DNA of 64,000 nt from Terriglobales bacterium (GCA_025936825.1 JAICSO010000022.1:1-64000); one strand, 5' to 3'; shown: positions 8,414-16,696, numbered from the stretch's first letter. The notes: generated by a model not told the origin, from the sequence alone. Numbers and translations: made by a program.

Positions 8414-8748
8414 TCACAGGGTCGGATAATGCGGATGCTTCACCTTGGCACCCATAACGATGAGCCACAGCATGACGGCAAGCTCCCCGAACATTAGGGG
8501 GAAAAGCCAGTTCGAGACCCTCTGCTCTATTGCGGCCACAAGATGCCAGTGACGCTCGTTCCGAAATAGGCGAAGCCGTTGAGCATTAGCCATACCCCGA
8601 GGATGCGTGGCAGGAACCGCGACCTGTACACAAGCAAGCCACACGGAAACAACCAGAGTCCCCAAAATATTTCGTTCGCGAGTATGCCTTGGCCATGCAT
8701 GCGGAGGAACACCATCACAAACGCATCACGTTGCGGCTTGTCGATGGC
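8414..8748 (-). pseudogene. Fragment of a DUF4386 membrane protein (truncated and frameshifted)
   Basis: One frame from 8748 reads 'DKPQRDAFVMVFLRMHGQGI', then 'LANEIFWGLWLFPCGLLVYRS' and 'PRILGVWLMLNGFAYFG' before stopping at 8527. A second frame continues with 'VSNWLFPLMFGELAVMLWL' to 8414. These are consecutive C-terminal membrane segments of the DUF4386 family, now split by a frameshift near 8530. An in-frame stop lies just upstream and the N-terminal segments are missing. It is a non-functional remnant. Confidence 0.7.
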
Positions 8749-8804
8749 AGATAGGAATGTCGGTTAATCGCGTTCACGAACTCGGGTGCGGCATGACGGC
8801 CCCA

Positions 8805-8984
8805 TTAGTTCTTGTTTTTTGTCGGTTGGGCTAGAGCCAAGTCGGCAAGCTTTATGTAGTGGCTCAATTTCTGCGCATGCTGCAGCGTTTCCTCCTTGTC
8901 GGCCAAAGGTATGAGGCGCGGATCTTCGTCGCGCGCTTCCGGCTTGCTTGGTCGGACAGGCTTCACTGGTTTGGGACGAGGCAC
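8805..8984 (-). CDS. Possible small hydrophilic protein (59 aa)
   Basis: A GTG-started frame rich in Pro, Lys and Arg (PRPKPVKPVRPSKPEARDE) followed by an amphipathic helix-like stretch (EETLQHAQKLSHYIKLADLA) and a Lys/Asn tail. The same frame is open, without stops, back to the TAA that ends the 9111-9308 gene. It could therefore be the tail of a longer gene cut by that stop codon. No family recognised and the ribosome-binding site is weak. Confidence 0.3.
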   Translation of the reverse strand: MPRPKPVKPVRPSKPEARDEDPRLIPLADKEETLQHAQKLSHYIKLADLALAQPTKNKN

Positions 8985-9060
8985 CGCGCCAGAGTATATC
9001 GGACTACGACATTCTGTGGAATTCAGAAAACAATGTAGGCGAAAGCTGTAGGTGGAATTG

Positions 9061-9095
9061 GACCCTGACGAATTAGACCCTGACGAATTAGACCC
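9061..9095. repeat. 15-bp tandem repeat, 2.3 copies
   Basis: The unit GACCCTGACGAATTA occurs twice in a row and then begins a third time (GACCC). On the minus strand it encodes a repeating Ser-Asn-Ser-Ser-Gly peptide in the frame running between the two small ORFs at 9111-9308 and 8805-8984. Confidence 0.85.
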
Positions 9096-9110
9096 GGCGC
9101 CGGGGCCTGC

Positions 9111-9308
9111 TTATGCAGTTAAACCTAAGGATTCCTCGACCTGAAGGGCTGCCTTGTAGTGGGTGAGGGCTATGTTGGCGGCACGAATTTCGGCTTCCAT
9201 GCGGTTTCTCGCGGTGATCTCGTGCGCCTCCATCATCTGCTCTGAAAGCAGCTTGATCCGTGCTTCCAGATTGGTAATGTGTTCCCGAAGAGTTCTGTCC
9301 ACGACCAT
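9111..9308 (-). CDS. Small coiled-coil protein (65 aa), unknown function
   Basis: 65 residues from an ATG at 9308. Nearly the whole protein is a predicted amphipathic helix with heptad-like spacing (LREHITNLEARIKLLSEQ, then EAEIRAANIALTHYKAALQ). Such short helical proteins are common hypotheticals in acidobacteria and may oligomerise. The upstream 20-codon in-frame extension is Pro/Cys-rich and unlikely to be translated. It ends in TAA, after which the frame stays open for a further 101 codons. Confidence 0.5.
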   Translation of the reverse strand: MVVDRTLREHITNLEARIKLLSEQMMEAHEITARNRMEAEIRAANIALTHYKAALQVEESLGLTA

Positions 9309-9409
9309 GTTTATACCTGCGGTCGGTTTCCAGGGGGCACTAACACAGAAAACCATGGGGCATGGCACACTGCGGAAGGGCTAGTGCCGCCACGCCTACT
9401 CTGGCCACC

Positions 9410-9673
9410 CTAACTAAGTTTTGAAGCTCCGCCGTTACTGGCGGTTGGGTGTATGACTCTCGAATGTTGTTCAGGGAGGGTTAGGATCGGAGAGCCGGGA
9501 CGCCCGAGCATTTCCGCCAGCAACTCGACAAGCTGAGTCCCCGACGTGGCAAAAGACATTGGCGAGACAATCCAGCTCTCATGAAGTTCTTGGCAGAACT
9601 TTAGCAGATGAGACAGCTCGATCTCGTTCAGAGGATGGCGTTTTTCAGCAGGGGCAGCACAAACTTCAACCAT
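9410..9673 (-). CDS. Hypothetical protein (weak)
   Basis: An 87-codon frame with 'EIELSHLLKFCQELHESWIV' and 'SGTQLVELLAEMLG', giving plausible amphipathic helices. The ribosome-binding site is poor and the frame extends upstream across the well-supported start of the plus-strand gene at 9722, so only the shorter form is reasonable. No family is recognised. It might be a real divergent gene or chance coding. Confidence 0.3.
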   Translation of the reverse strand: MVEVCAAPAEKRHPLNEIELSHLLKFCQELHESWIVSPMSFATSGTQLVELLAEMLGRPGSPILTLPEQHSRVIHPTASNGGASKLS

Positions 9674-9721
9674 CAGTAACTGATCTGCTGTAATATCGCA
9701 TTCCACCGAGGTGTCAGCAAT

Positions 9722-10555
9722 ATGAAGACACTGCGATTGATACTGATGGGGCTCGGAGCACCGGCTCTGCTTCTCCTCGGTGTCCATGAATTCGCTGGAA
9801 CTCCTATCTCCAAAGGTTACGAAACTGGTTTTGAGTGGCATGTCGATCCATCAAGTAATCGGCTCGAACTCAACACCGACGCCGAAGGCAATGTAACGTG
9901 CTGGCTGGTGTTGGAGATACCGGCGACGATTCAGGGAATAAAGGCTGAAACGTCAGCAGGAACACGACTGCGCACTTATCAAAAGTCGTTGAATGGTTCG
10001 ACACAGATGGTTGCCATCGTAAAAGACACTCCAGCCCCCGAGACAGCATTCGACTGGCCTTCGGGAACTAGCTTGCTTATCTCGACGCAGAACGGCAGTC
10101 CAGCATCCTCGGTCGCGATTGGAAACTGGTATGTTTACCTGGCGAATAAGACCTACGATTCCCGGGCGAGAGCCCACTGGCGCAAGACCCTATTTAGGAT
10201 ATCGATCGTTCTGTTCATTCTTGCGCTGATCGCTACGACAATCGAAGCAGTCGAAAAAGCCAGAGGAAAAGAAGAGCCTCGTGAGCCCTTCAGCGCCGAA
10301 TACTGTTTGAAGCAGTTGATTAGGAGGGTAGAAGGCGCTGATGCCGGCCAGACACTCCAAATGCAGACGCTTTTGCAGAAAGTGCTGATCGAGGGCGTTG
10401 ATCTGCGCGACGCAACTCGACCGTGGCAGATGGCTACGTCCAGAAAACTACTGCTTCAGAAGAAAGCGTTCAAGAGCTTGGAAGATTCTCTGGGACGCCT
10501 CATTGGCGACTTGCCGAAATACCTTCTGGAGATCCAGAAAAAGAGGCTCTCGTGA
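9722..10555 (+). CDS. Two-span membrane protein, possible partner of the adjacent ECF sigma factor
   Basis: 277 residues. A hydrophobic N-terminus (3-22) acts as signal or first anchor, followed by a beta-rich extracytoplasmic region (about 25-150). A second membrane segment (157-177, FRISIVLFILALIATTI) leads to a charged helical cytoplasmic domain of about 100 residues. The start has a GAGGTG ribosome-binding site. Its TGA overlaps the GTG of the sigma factor gene (GTGA), so translation is coupled. The topology, extracytoplasmic sensor plus cytoplasmic helical part, suits a regulator of the sigma factor, but the cytoplasmic part shows no known anti-sigma domain. That role is inference. Confidence 0.65.
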   Translation: MKTLRLILMGLGAPALLLLGVHEFAGTPISKGYETGFEWHVDPSSNRLELNTDAEGNVTCWLVLEIPATIQGIKAETSAGTRLRTYQKSLNGSTQMVAIVKDTPAPETAFDWPSGTSLLISTQNGSPASSVAIGNWYVYLANKTYDSRARAHWRKTLFRISIVLFILALIATTIEAVEKARGKEEPREPFSAEYCLKQLIRRVEGADAGQTLQMQTLLQKVLIEGVDLRDATRPWQMATSRKLLLQKKAFKSLEDSLGRLIGDLPKYLLEIQKKRLS

Positions 10556-11130
10556 CGCTGGACGCTGCGTGGAAGGAACTCCTTCCTCGGTTGGAGGCAG
10601 AGCTGTCGGCCAGGCAATCAGCGTGCTTTTATCAAGGCGACGATGAAGCATGGATCGCAGCCGAACGCTTATTACGGATGTCGGCGCGCCTCTTGCGCGC
10701 ACTCTACCGTGCCACTCCTGAAGACAGAGATGACGTAGTACAAGAAACCATACTCAAATTGCAGTCTCCGCGTATCATGCAGCGCCTGCGGGCGGCTGGG
10801 TCGCCGGCTGGCTACGTTTTGGTGATGATGAGGAACGCGTTGACCGATCTCGCGAAAAGGCGTTTGCGCGAGATCCAGCCAGAAGAGCCCTTCGAGGAGA
10901 TGATTGCGGTTGAAGTCTCGGAGGAAGAGGGTCAGAAGGCGGAGGACATTGAGCGCATGAAAGAGGCGCTCAAGTCGCTTCGACCTGAAGACAGATATCT
11001 GCTGAGAATGCGATTCTGGAAAGGTATGAGGGTAGAGGAAATTTCCGAGGTAATCGGTGTATCGTATTCAGCGACTGCCGTTCGGCTCTTTCGCACCTTG
11101 AGTCGGCTGCGCCAGGCAATGGGGAGATAA
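10552..11130 (+). CDS. ECF-type RNA polymerase sigma factor
   Basis: 192 residues from a GTG that overlaps the upstream stop by 4 bases. A longer frame back to 10423 would run 130 bases into the upstream gene and is rejected. Region 2 is recognised by 'PEDRDDVVQETILKLQ' and the following helix with 'MMRNALTDLAKRRLRE'. Region 4 is 'LRPEDRYLLRMRFWKG' plus the HTH 'RVEEISEVIGVSYSATAVRL'. Such proteins direct RNA polymerase to stress or surface-signal promoters. The linker between regions is acidic. The preceding membrane protein may control it and the small gene at 11224 may be a target or accessory. Confidence 0.88.
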   Translation: MTLDAAWKELLPRLEAELSARQSACFYQGDDEAWIAAERLLRMSARLLRALYRATPEDRDDVVQETILKLQSPRIMQRLRAAGSPAGYVLVMMRNALTDLAKRRLREIQPEEPFEEMIAVEVSEEEGQKAEDIERMKEALKSLRPEDRYLLRMRFWKGMRVEEISEVIGVSYSATAVRLFRTLSRLRQAMGR

Positions 11131-11223
11131 GTCCTTTATTTGCAGCATACTACGATAGATCGATGTAATATTTTTTAATTGCGACGTCTTTATAGTGTAG
11201 AGAAAAACAGAAGGAGTACTCAG

Positions 11224-11682
11224 GTGAATACGCAATTGAAAGAGCCTGTTGGCTTTAATTTGGATGCAGTCGTCGAACAGATCAAGCCCGAGTGGCGGAA
11301 TGAGTTTCGCCGCTTTGTGGATTCCGGCGATGCTTCGGACGAGTTCTTGGCCTATCTCGATTCGAGCGAGGAAGGTAAGAAGGCCGTTGAACTGGCGTTC
11401 AATGCGCAAGCGGATGCGCTGACAGGTCTCGCAGACGCGCTGCGAAGCCTGCAAACCGAGAATGTCGGGACCGAGCTAGCCAAGCCCGCCGAGGCTGCTT
11501 CGGTGAAGGTAACGGAAGCAGTCGAGGGGCTGTTGCAACTGCCGCCAGAGCAAGGCAAACAGGCAGTGGCAAAAGCAGCCAGCGCACTGGGCGCGTCGTT
11601 GCGACAAGATCAGCATCCACAACTTCAGTCGGTAGCGCAAACGTTAAACGAGGCACTTACCAACGTTGCGGCAAACGGATAG
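11224..11682 (+). CDS. Hypothetical helical protein downstream of the sigma factor
   Basis: 152 residues starting at GTG 11224, chosen because AAGGAG lies 7 bases upstream. The first half ('EQIKPEWRNEFRRFVDSGDA') looks like a small globular helical domain. The second half is rich in Ala, Leu and Glu with heptad-like spacing (KVTEAVEGLLQLPPEQGKQA), suggesting a coiled coil. No family is recognised. It sits 93 bases after the sigma factor gene in the same direction, with an AT-rich tract between them, so it may have its own promoter. Confidence 0.55.
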   Translation: MNTQLKEPVGFNLDAVVEQIKPEWRNEFRRFVDSGDASDEFLAYLDSSEEGKKAVELAFNAQADALTGLADALRSLQTENVGTELAKPAEAASVKVTEAVEGLLQLPPEQGKQAVAKAASALGASLRQDQHPQLQSVAQTLNEALTNVAANG

Positions 11683-11798
11683 AGAAAAGCTCCGCTCTCA
11701 ATCGCCGTTTGCCTCAGACGTGCTCTAATTCAGTGCCTCGTTTTTGTATCTTCTCCGTTTCCTCGTTTTCCCAACATTTGCGAATCGGGTTCGCGGGT

Positions 11799-12731
11799 TT
11801 AGAAGGGAACGCTTTCCGCCATTTCCGCCACCACTGGCGGCGATGGCGGAAACGGCTCCAGCGCTGGTGCTGCGCTTTCCGTTTCCGGCGTTGGTTCCGG
11901 TCTTGGGCTGATCGCTCCGAGAATCACGGCGGCGGTGCGCTGGACGACTTCAAGGCTCTCTTGCAAGAGCTTGGCATCTCCATTCCATAGCCGGATGTAG
12001 TCGGAAAATGCGCTTCCGGTTTCAAGTCCAATCGACTGGCAAACCACAAAGGCCACGGCCTCGGCTTCGGTTTCGCGTACTTCTTTGGTAGTCAGAGTAC
12101 GGCGTTCGGCCTTGTGCAGCATCTCGTGTGCCGTCTCGTGGACAAGAGTTGAGAATTCCTCGGCTGGCTCCATCCCGGTCAGCAAGGTAATCTTCCCGCC
12201 GTAAGACATGCCTTTGGCGGGTGCGATGTTCTCCGAGTAATTGAGCTTGATATTCCGGCTCTCGACGTACTCAACCAGCCGTTCGCGGTAGCCGCTGACA
12301 TCACCCTGAACCTGGGTGAGCACAGGCAACTCCTCGCCTTCGGTCTGGTTGACATCGAACACATACACGGCGCGGAAGCCGTAAAGCTGTGGTTCGCGCT
12401 TGCGCTCATCGGCTGCATTGCTGCTCTGAATTTCCGTCGCAACTGCATCTTTCGCTTGTTTGCGATACCCGACCATCGGAGCCAAAATCACGATGCCTTT
12501 TTCCCCGCGCTTAACGAAGCGGCCAAGCGAGTTCCAAGTGCGGATTCCGGCAACCCGAGTTGCCGTCGGCCTCTGGCGGGCAATCAGCATGATGTTTCCA
12601 AAGCTGTAGTTGTGAAACCGTGCCATCGCGTTCAAATACTCGGTCAATACCTCACTGTCTCCGGATTCCAGAGCCTTCACCAGATAGCTGACGGCCTCGT
12701 TGGTTTTGTTGTTGATCTCTTCTACTTTCAT
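11799..12731 (-). CDS. ArdC-like antirestriction/ssDNA-binding protein with zincin domain
   Basis: 310 residues from ATG 12731, which follows an AAAGGA site. The N-terminal domain ('YLNAMARFHNYSFGNIMLIA', 'RVAGIRTWNSLGRFVKRGEK') is the ssDNA-binding domain shared by ArdC and TraC1 primases. The second domain carries a zinc-peptidase motif 'LVHETAHEMLH' (HExxH) and a later 'ETEAEAVAFVV' glutamate, as in ArdC-type proteins. ArdC protects incoming plasmid DNA from restriction. The C-terminal ~40 residues are Pro/Ala/Glu-rich and disordered. It is typical mobile-element cargo and supports transfer of this region. Confidence 0.85.
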   Translation of the reverse strand: MKVEEINNKTNEAVSYLVKALESGDSEVLTEYLNAMARFHNYSFGNIMLIARQRPTATRVAGIRTWNSLGRFVKRGEKGIVILAPMVGYRKQAKDAVATEIQSSNAADERKREPQLYGFRAVYVFDVNQTEGEELPVLTQVQGDVSGYRERLVEYVESRNIKLNYSENIAPAKGMSYGGKITLLTGMEPAEEFSTLVHETAHEMLHKAERRTLTTKEVRETEAEAVAFVVCQSIGLETGSAFSDYIRLWNGDAKLLQESLEVVQRTAAVILGAISPRPEPTPETESAAPALEPFPPSPPVVAEMAESVPF

Positions 12732-13176
12732 GATTTTTTCCTTTCGGCGCCGTTTCCGGCTTGTTTTTTTCTTCACTTAAGCGCAGCGGGAAAAACAGCC
12801 GGAACGGGGCCAAAGGAACAAACGGAGCCGCAGGAGGGGGGCAGGGCGCGAGGGGCGGCGCGATGAGTGCCAAACGCGGTTAGGTTTTTGTTTGGCGCGA
12901 AATCGGCGCACTAGCCCAAAGCGACCGTCCGAGCCCTGGCCGAAGGGCGCCCAACCGACGCAGGCAGAGTGGAGGAAGACGCTACGCTACCGAGAAGTGT
13001 AGATTGTGATGAACACGCAGACGAAGTTGTTCACACATTTCGACATAACGCTAGTGGGCGTAATCGGGCACACAACTAACACGCTGGGCAATCTGAAGGC
13101 AGATGAACGCTCCTACGGATTTCCCGACATTAAGACGAAAAGATAGCTGGCGGACGAGGCCTCGCGAATACGGCAT
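12732..13176. other. Gap between the ArdC-like gene and the ubiquitin-like operon
   Basis: About 445 bases, GC-rich near 12,780-12,880 and otherwise unremarkable. A 45-codon plus-strand ORF at 13009-13146 (MNTQTKLFTHFDITLVGVIG...) has only a weak ribosome-binding site and no resemblance to a family. No transfer origin, terminator or repeat could be identified with confidence. Confidence 0.4.
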
Positions 13177-13707
13177 TTAAGCCCGACCGAAGGACCCTCG
13201 TTGCTTTCCCTTTCCTTCTCGGGCAACTCGCATCCGAACGAGCCGTCGGCAAACGGTTAAGACATCCCAGGGTATTGCGTCAAGCGATTCTGCAATGTCG
13301 TAGAACGAGGTCAGGCCTTCGCTTGGTAAACGGTTGCGAATCGATTCGGTCAGCTCCGTGACCTCATCCATATCTGCCGTGGAGTCGAACTCGTCTTCAT
13401 ATCTGCCGAACAGGTATATCCGGCTTCGCCAGATCACATAGTGGCTTTCGCAACCGCTTTCGCGCCACACGGACGGATAGAGAGTTACACCTCTGCGAGG
13501 ATCGCTGTAGAGACGCCATGCCGGTCCCGCGCGGGGATCGAGATTGATGGGAAAGAGCTCGCCACATCCGCAGGGGCACGCGATCATGAGCAGGCGGGGC
13601 CGCCCTCTTTCGACGAGAACCGTGTCACCGGGTGATTCGAGATGTGCCGACGCGTCGCTTAGTCGGGCAACCGTTCCTCGAAATCTGATTTTCGTCGCAG
13701 GCTTCAT
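13177..13707 (-). CDS. DUF6527 family protein of the ubiquitin-like operon
   Basis: 176 residues, last gene of a five-gene operon. It has a tight Cys cluster 'CPCGCGE' (C44, C46, C48), then 'YPSVWRESGCESHYVI' with C86 and H89, which together could bind zinc. This arrangement (C-C-G-C-G-E ... SxW...GC.SH) is that of DUF6527. To my knowledge DUF6527 genes recur beside bacterial multiubiquitin/E2/E1 genes; the biochemical role is not known. Its ATG overlaps the stop of the kinase gene by 4 bases (ATGA), so it is translationally coupled. The C-terminal third is helical and Arg-rich. Confidence 0.75.
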   Translation of the reverse strand: MKPATKIRFRGTVARLSDASAHLESPGDTVLVERGRPRLLMIACPCGCGELFPINLDPRAGPAWRLYSDPRRGVTLYPSVWRESGCESHYVIWRSRIYLFGRYEDEFDSTADMDEVTELTESIRNRLPSEGLTSFYDIAESLDAIPWDVLTVCRRLVRMRVAREGKGKQRGSFGRA

Positions 13708-15359
13708 AGTTGTTGTGGTCCTTGCGGCGCCACGGCAGCAGGAGCAGCCGGATTACCGCGCGGTAGATCCTGCGCTCCAGCCGGCGGAGCAGGAGCAGCA
13801 TTTAGTGCTGGCGCAGCCGCTGCATTGCCGAACGCCGAGATTAGAACACGTTCGGCGAAAACATAGGCTGCAGCGTGCCGAGAAGCCTTCGATTCCCTGG
13901 CGTAGGCGTCCTTAGTAGCCTTCCTCAACAGCGCCGCCGCCAAAGCAGCTGCGTATTGATGATCCTGACATTCCCACTGACGCGCATGACGACGGATCTG
14001 TGCCACGCAGGAATAAAACCAAGACGAGACATCCGCCGGGTTCCCATGTGGAGTAGGCTGCGTCGATGGAGAGTTCTGGTACAGTTCCTCAATGGATGCG
14101 ATCCAGTCAGTGGGTTCGCGCTCGTCCTTCTCAAAACCGTCAACCAACAGGCTGGCTTCGAGGCTCGCTGCGTCCGCGAGCAGTGGTGAGTTGCGATGCG
14201 AAAAAAAATCTATAACGATGGCATCTGTGGCACGAACACGAACATTCTTCGCATGAAGATCGCCGTGAATTGGTCCGACCAGGACGGGGGTCGATGTACA
14301 CCGATCAAACAACCTTCGCAGCTGTGGCAAATTCTGCGTCGCCCCGAGTTCCTGCGCGCGCGCGAAACGGGCGGGAGGCATCGTCGAGGGAAAGAGGCGG
14401 GCCAGAAGTTTTGATATTGAACGGCCATCTTCATTTTGCGCGCGACGGTACCAGCCAACTAGCGTTTTATCAAACAGACATGAGATGGCAGCTGTCGCGC
14501 GGCCTTGGCAAGCGCAATCTGTGAGGCATTCCGACCCGTCGACGTAATCCCCGACGATCACACCCTCGTACGCTCCAAGACAACAACGTTCCCTGACGAG
14601 CTGCGGTCCGAGATGAAACGGGATGTAGGGATCGACACGCCATTCATAATTCATATACTCGTTAAAGATTTTTCGTCGTGGGCCGATTTTTACGAAGAAT
14701 GGCTGAGGCCATTGTCCTTCGAGGCCCCCACGGAGCTGTGCGTGTGCTCGATACACGACGACACCCGCTGAGCGGCCGCCCTTCATGGAGGTCAGATGAA
14801 CTTCGGTGCAATCGCAAAATGCCCGTCGCAAGAGGACCTCGCGCGGGCCGCTCAAATTGTGCTGCGCGGAGGTCGGCAGGATTGTCAGATTCTGAACCGG
14901 TGCAGGCGGGGAACCGGCCGGATACATCAGCACAAAATTCGCAATATCAGTCCAGGGAACATCCAGAGAGAACACGCGAAGGTGCGGCAGAGGTGGTGCA
15001 CCGCTCTTACCTAGCTGAAGCCCCGCCGTCGGAAGATCTAGACCGCCAAGAACTCTTTGCAGAATAGGGAATCTATTCGCTGCTGGTCGAACGATGACGT
15101 GGCAGTCATAGTTGAGCAGACGCTGCGCGTGCATTCCCAAAACTTGGCCGATTTGAAAGGGCTTTTCCTCTTTTTGGTTGAAGATGACCGCTGCAAGCCC
15201 GCTAAGATAGGTGGGGTCTTGCAGTTTCGCATCATCGCAAGACTCGTTCTTCGCCAAGAACTGACGTCCTACAAAAGGGGCAGACTCCGCTTCGGAAGGC
15301 GTGGCCTTATACCATGCAACCCTCTGTCGGCCGACGGACCGGAGAATGGTGATCGCCAT
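13704..15359 (-). CDS. APH/choline-kinase-like protein embedded in the ubiquitin-like operon
   Basis: 551 residues from ATG 15359, which starts 2 bases after the E1 stop. An N-terminal region (1-~165) of alternating strands and helices is not recognised. The C-terminal region is an aminoglycoside-phosphotransferase-like kinase fold: a candidate ATP-binding lysine in 'FFVKIGPRRKI' (K224), catalytic loop 'HGDLHAKN' (H365, D367, N372) and metal-binding 'IDFF' (D384). The tail (about 510-551) is Ala/Pro-rich and disordered. It recalls the 'ternary complex associated' APH-like domains linked to conflict systems, but I cannot assign it firmly. Its substrate is unknown; phosphorylation or AMPylation of an operon partner or of an invader-derived target are options. 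Confidence 0.75.
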   Translation of the reverse strand: MAITILRSVGRQRVAWYKATPSEAESAPFVGRQFLAKNESCDDAKLQDPTYLSGLAAVIFNQKEEKPFQIGQVLGMHAQRLLNYDCHVIVRPAANRFPILQRVLGGLDLPTAGLQLGKSGAPPLPHLRVFSLDVPWTDIANFVLMYPAGSPPAPVQNLTILPTSAQHNLSGPREVLLRRAFCDCTEVHLTSMKGGRSAGVVVYRAHAQLRGGLEGQWPQPFFVKIGPRRKIFNEYMNYEWRVDPYIPFHLGPQLVRERCCLGAYEGVIVGDYVDGSECLTDCACQGRATAAISCLFDKTLVGWYRRAQNEDGRSISKLLARLFPSTMPPARFARAQELGATQNLPQLRRLFDRCTSTPVLVGPIHGDLHAKNVRVRATDAIVIDFFSHRNSPLLADAASLEASLLVDGFEKDEREPTDWIASIEELYQNSPSTQPTPHGNPADVSSWFYSCVAQIRRHARQWECQDHQYAAALAAALLRKATKDAYARESKASRHAAAYVFAERVLISAFGNAAAAPALNAAPAPPAGAQDLPRGNPAAPAAVAPQGPQQL

Positions 15360-15361
15360 AC

Positions 15362-16696
15362 TCAGCTCTGTCGCGCAAACAGCGGCCAGGAATCGCCTCG
15401 GGCGTAGGCGCCGGATCGAGAGCAGATGTAACAATTTTCCTGCGGTGTGGCTCGTACGTTCCGCAAGGTTGAAGCCAAGGCGTTATAGAGCAGGTGCCGA
15501 GCTTTGACGGGGACTCCGGCCACCATGGACAGCATCATCGTGATCGCAAGAGACGCAACCGTGCTGTTTAGCGACATGACCGCCGGCGCAGGTACGCGGA
15601 CTCCTTGCACATACGGATCGGCCTGGCGCTCGAACTCGGTCATCATGTCGCGCCGAACTTCATCTGCACTGAGCAATCCATCGCAAGTGAAGCACGCAAG
15701 GCCCGGGGCCAGGAGTTGGACACGTCCGAAAATATGGGTGATCTGATTTTCGGTGGCTGCGATCGTGACGCCCATATCTATGCATGGAATCATGTACTGG
15801 TAAGCAATTTGCTGTAAAACGGCGCGGCTGCCATGGGAATCCGTGCAGCCGAAGATTAAATCGGCGTTCAGCAGCTTGCGCGCGGTCTTTACCTGAACTA
15901 CGTCACCCTGGATCGTTTGGACGTTCGCAGATTTTGAAACGGATTCAATGTAGCGAGCTGCAGTCTTTACCTTTGGTTTTCCAATATCCTTTGCAGTCGC
16001 GTTTGCCACGCGATTCAAATTCGATTTTTCCAAGGTGTCCGGATCAACCAGAATAAAATCTTTAACTCCGAGATGGACAAGCTGCTGGGAAATAACCGAG
16101 CCGGTTCCTCCCAATCCAACAACCGCGGTGCGCAGATGCGCAATAGCATCCTGCCCAGCCTCGCCGAAGGCCCGTACCTGCCGTTCGTAGATCTCAGCGA
16201 CCGGTTGCTTGTGAGACGAAGGATCGAACAGTACATCACGATTAACGCCAATCGCGATAACGCGAATCTCCTCCTCGGTTCCGAGCCGCCGCGCACGCAG
16301 CCCCCCGTCGCTGACGACGATGGCGGCATGTATCACATCCGGATACCGATGTGCGAAGAAGCCCTTTAGATGCTTTTCTCCGGCGTCATCGACAGCAGAA
16401 AAATCAGGCACGGACGGACCCGGATGGCTATGAACGAAGACGAGCGCGCATTTCTGAGTACGCGCACGCTTTGTTATGCGCGCCACCAACTCCGGCTTCA
16501 ACTCAGCTTCAAATGTACCTTTTCGGGTATAGTCCTCAACAGACGGGAATTGGATCTCACGCGCGAGCAATCGAACCGTGCCATCGGAACGCGATGTCTG
16601 GCTGGTATACAGTATGGCGCATCTTTCCGTCTGACCACCAAGCAGATCCGTTCTCAGGGTGGCGACATCAGCCTCGGCAAGCACAAGTTCAATCAT
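15362..16696 (-). CDS. JAB (JAMM) peptidase-E1/ThiF adenylyltransferase fusion
   Basis: 444 residues. Residues 1-150 form a JAB/MPN domain with a complete JAMM zinc signature H89-x-H91-P, S100-x-x-D103; such domains trim or remove ubiquitin-like proteins. Residues 180-444 are an E1/ThiF domain: Rossmann 'GLGGTGS' (194-200), 'LVDPDTLEKSNLNR' with the conserved Arg/Asn, K240/K242, and 'CTDSHGSR' (284-291). Two CxxC pairs (335/338 and 422/425) probably hold zinc. It should adenylate and activate the C-terminus of the ubiquitin-like protein. The start overlaps the E2-like gene by 4 bases. A catalytic cysteine for thioester transfer could not be fixed (C284 and C305 are candidates). Confidence 0.92.
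   Translation of the reverse strand: MIELVLAEADVATLRTDLLGGQTERCAILYTSQTSRSDGTVRLLAREIQFPSVEDYTRKGTFEAELKPELVARITKRARTQKCALVFVHSHPGPSVPDFSAVDDAGEKHLKGFFAHRYPDVIHAAIVVSDGGLRARRLGTEEEIRVIAIGVNRDVLFDPSSHKQPVAEIYERQVRAFGEAGQDAIAHLRTAVVGLGGTGSVISQQLVHLGVKDFILVDPDTLEKSNLNRVANATAKDIGKPKVKTAARYIESVSKSANVQTIQGDVVQVKTARKLLNADLIFGCTDSHGSRAVLQQIAYQYMIPCIDMGVTIAATENQITHIFGRVQLLAPGLACFTCDGLLSADEVRRDMMTEFERQADPYVQGVRVPAPAVMSLNSTVASLAITMMLSMVAGVPVKARHLLYNALASTLRNVRATPQENCYICSRSGAYARGDSWPLFARQS

Noticed and set aside
10423-10551. N-terminal extension of the ECF sigma factor to the earlier ATG
   Set aside because: It would overlap the membrane-protein gene by about 130 bases and adds residues without sigma-factor similarity; the GTGA overlap start is better.
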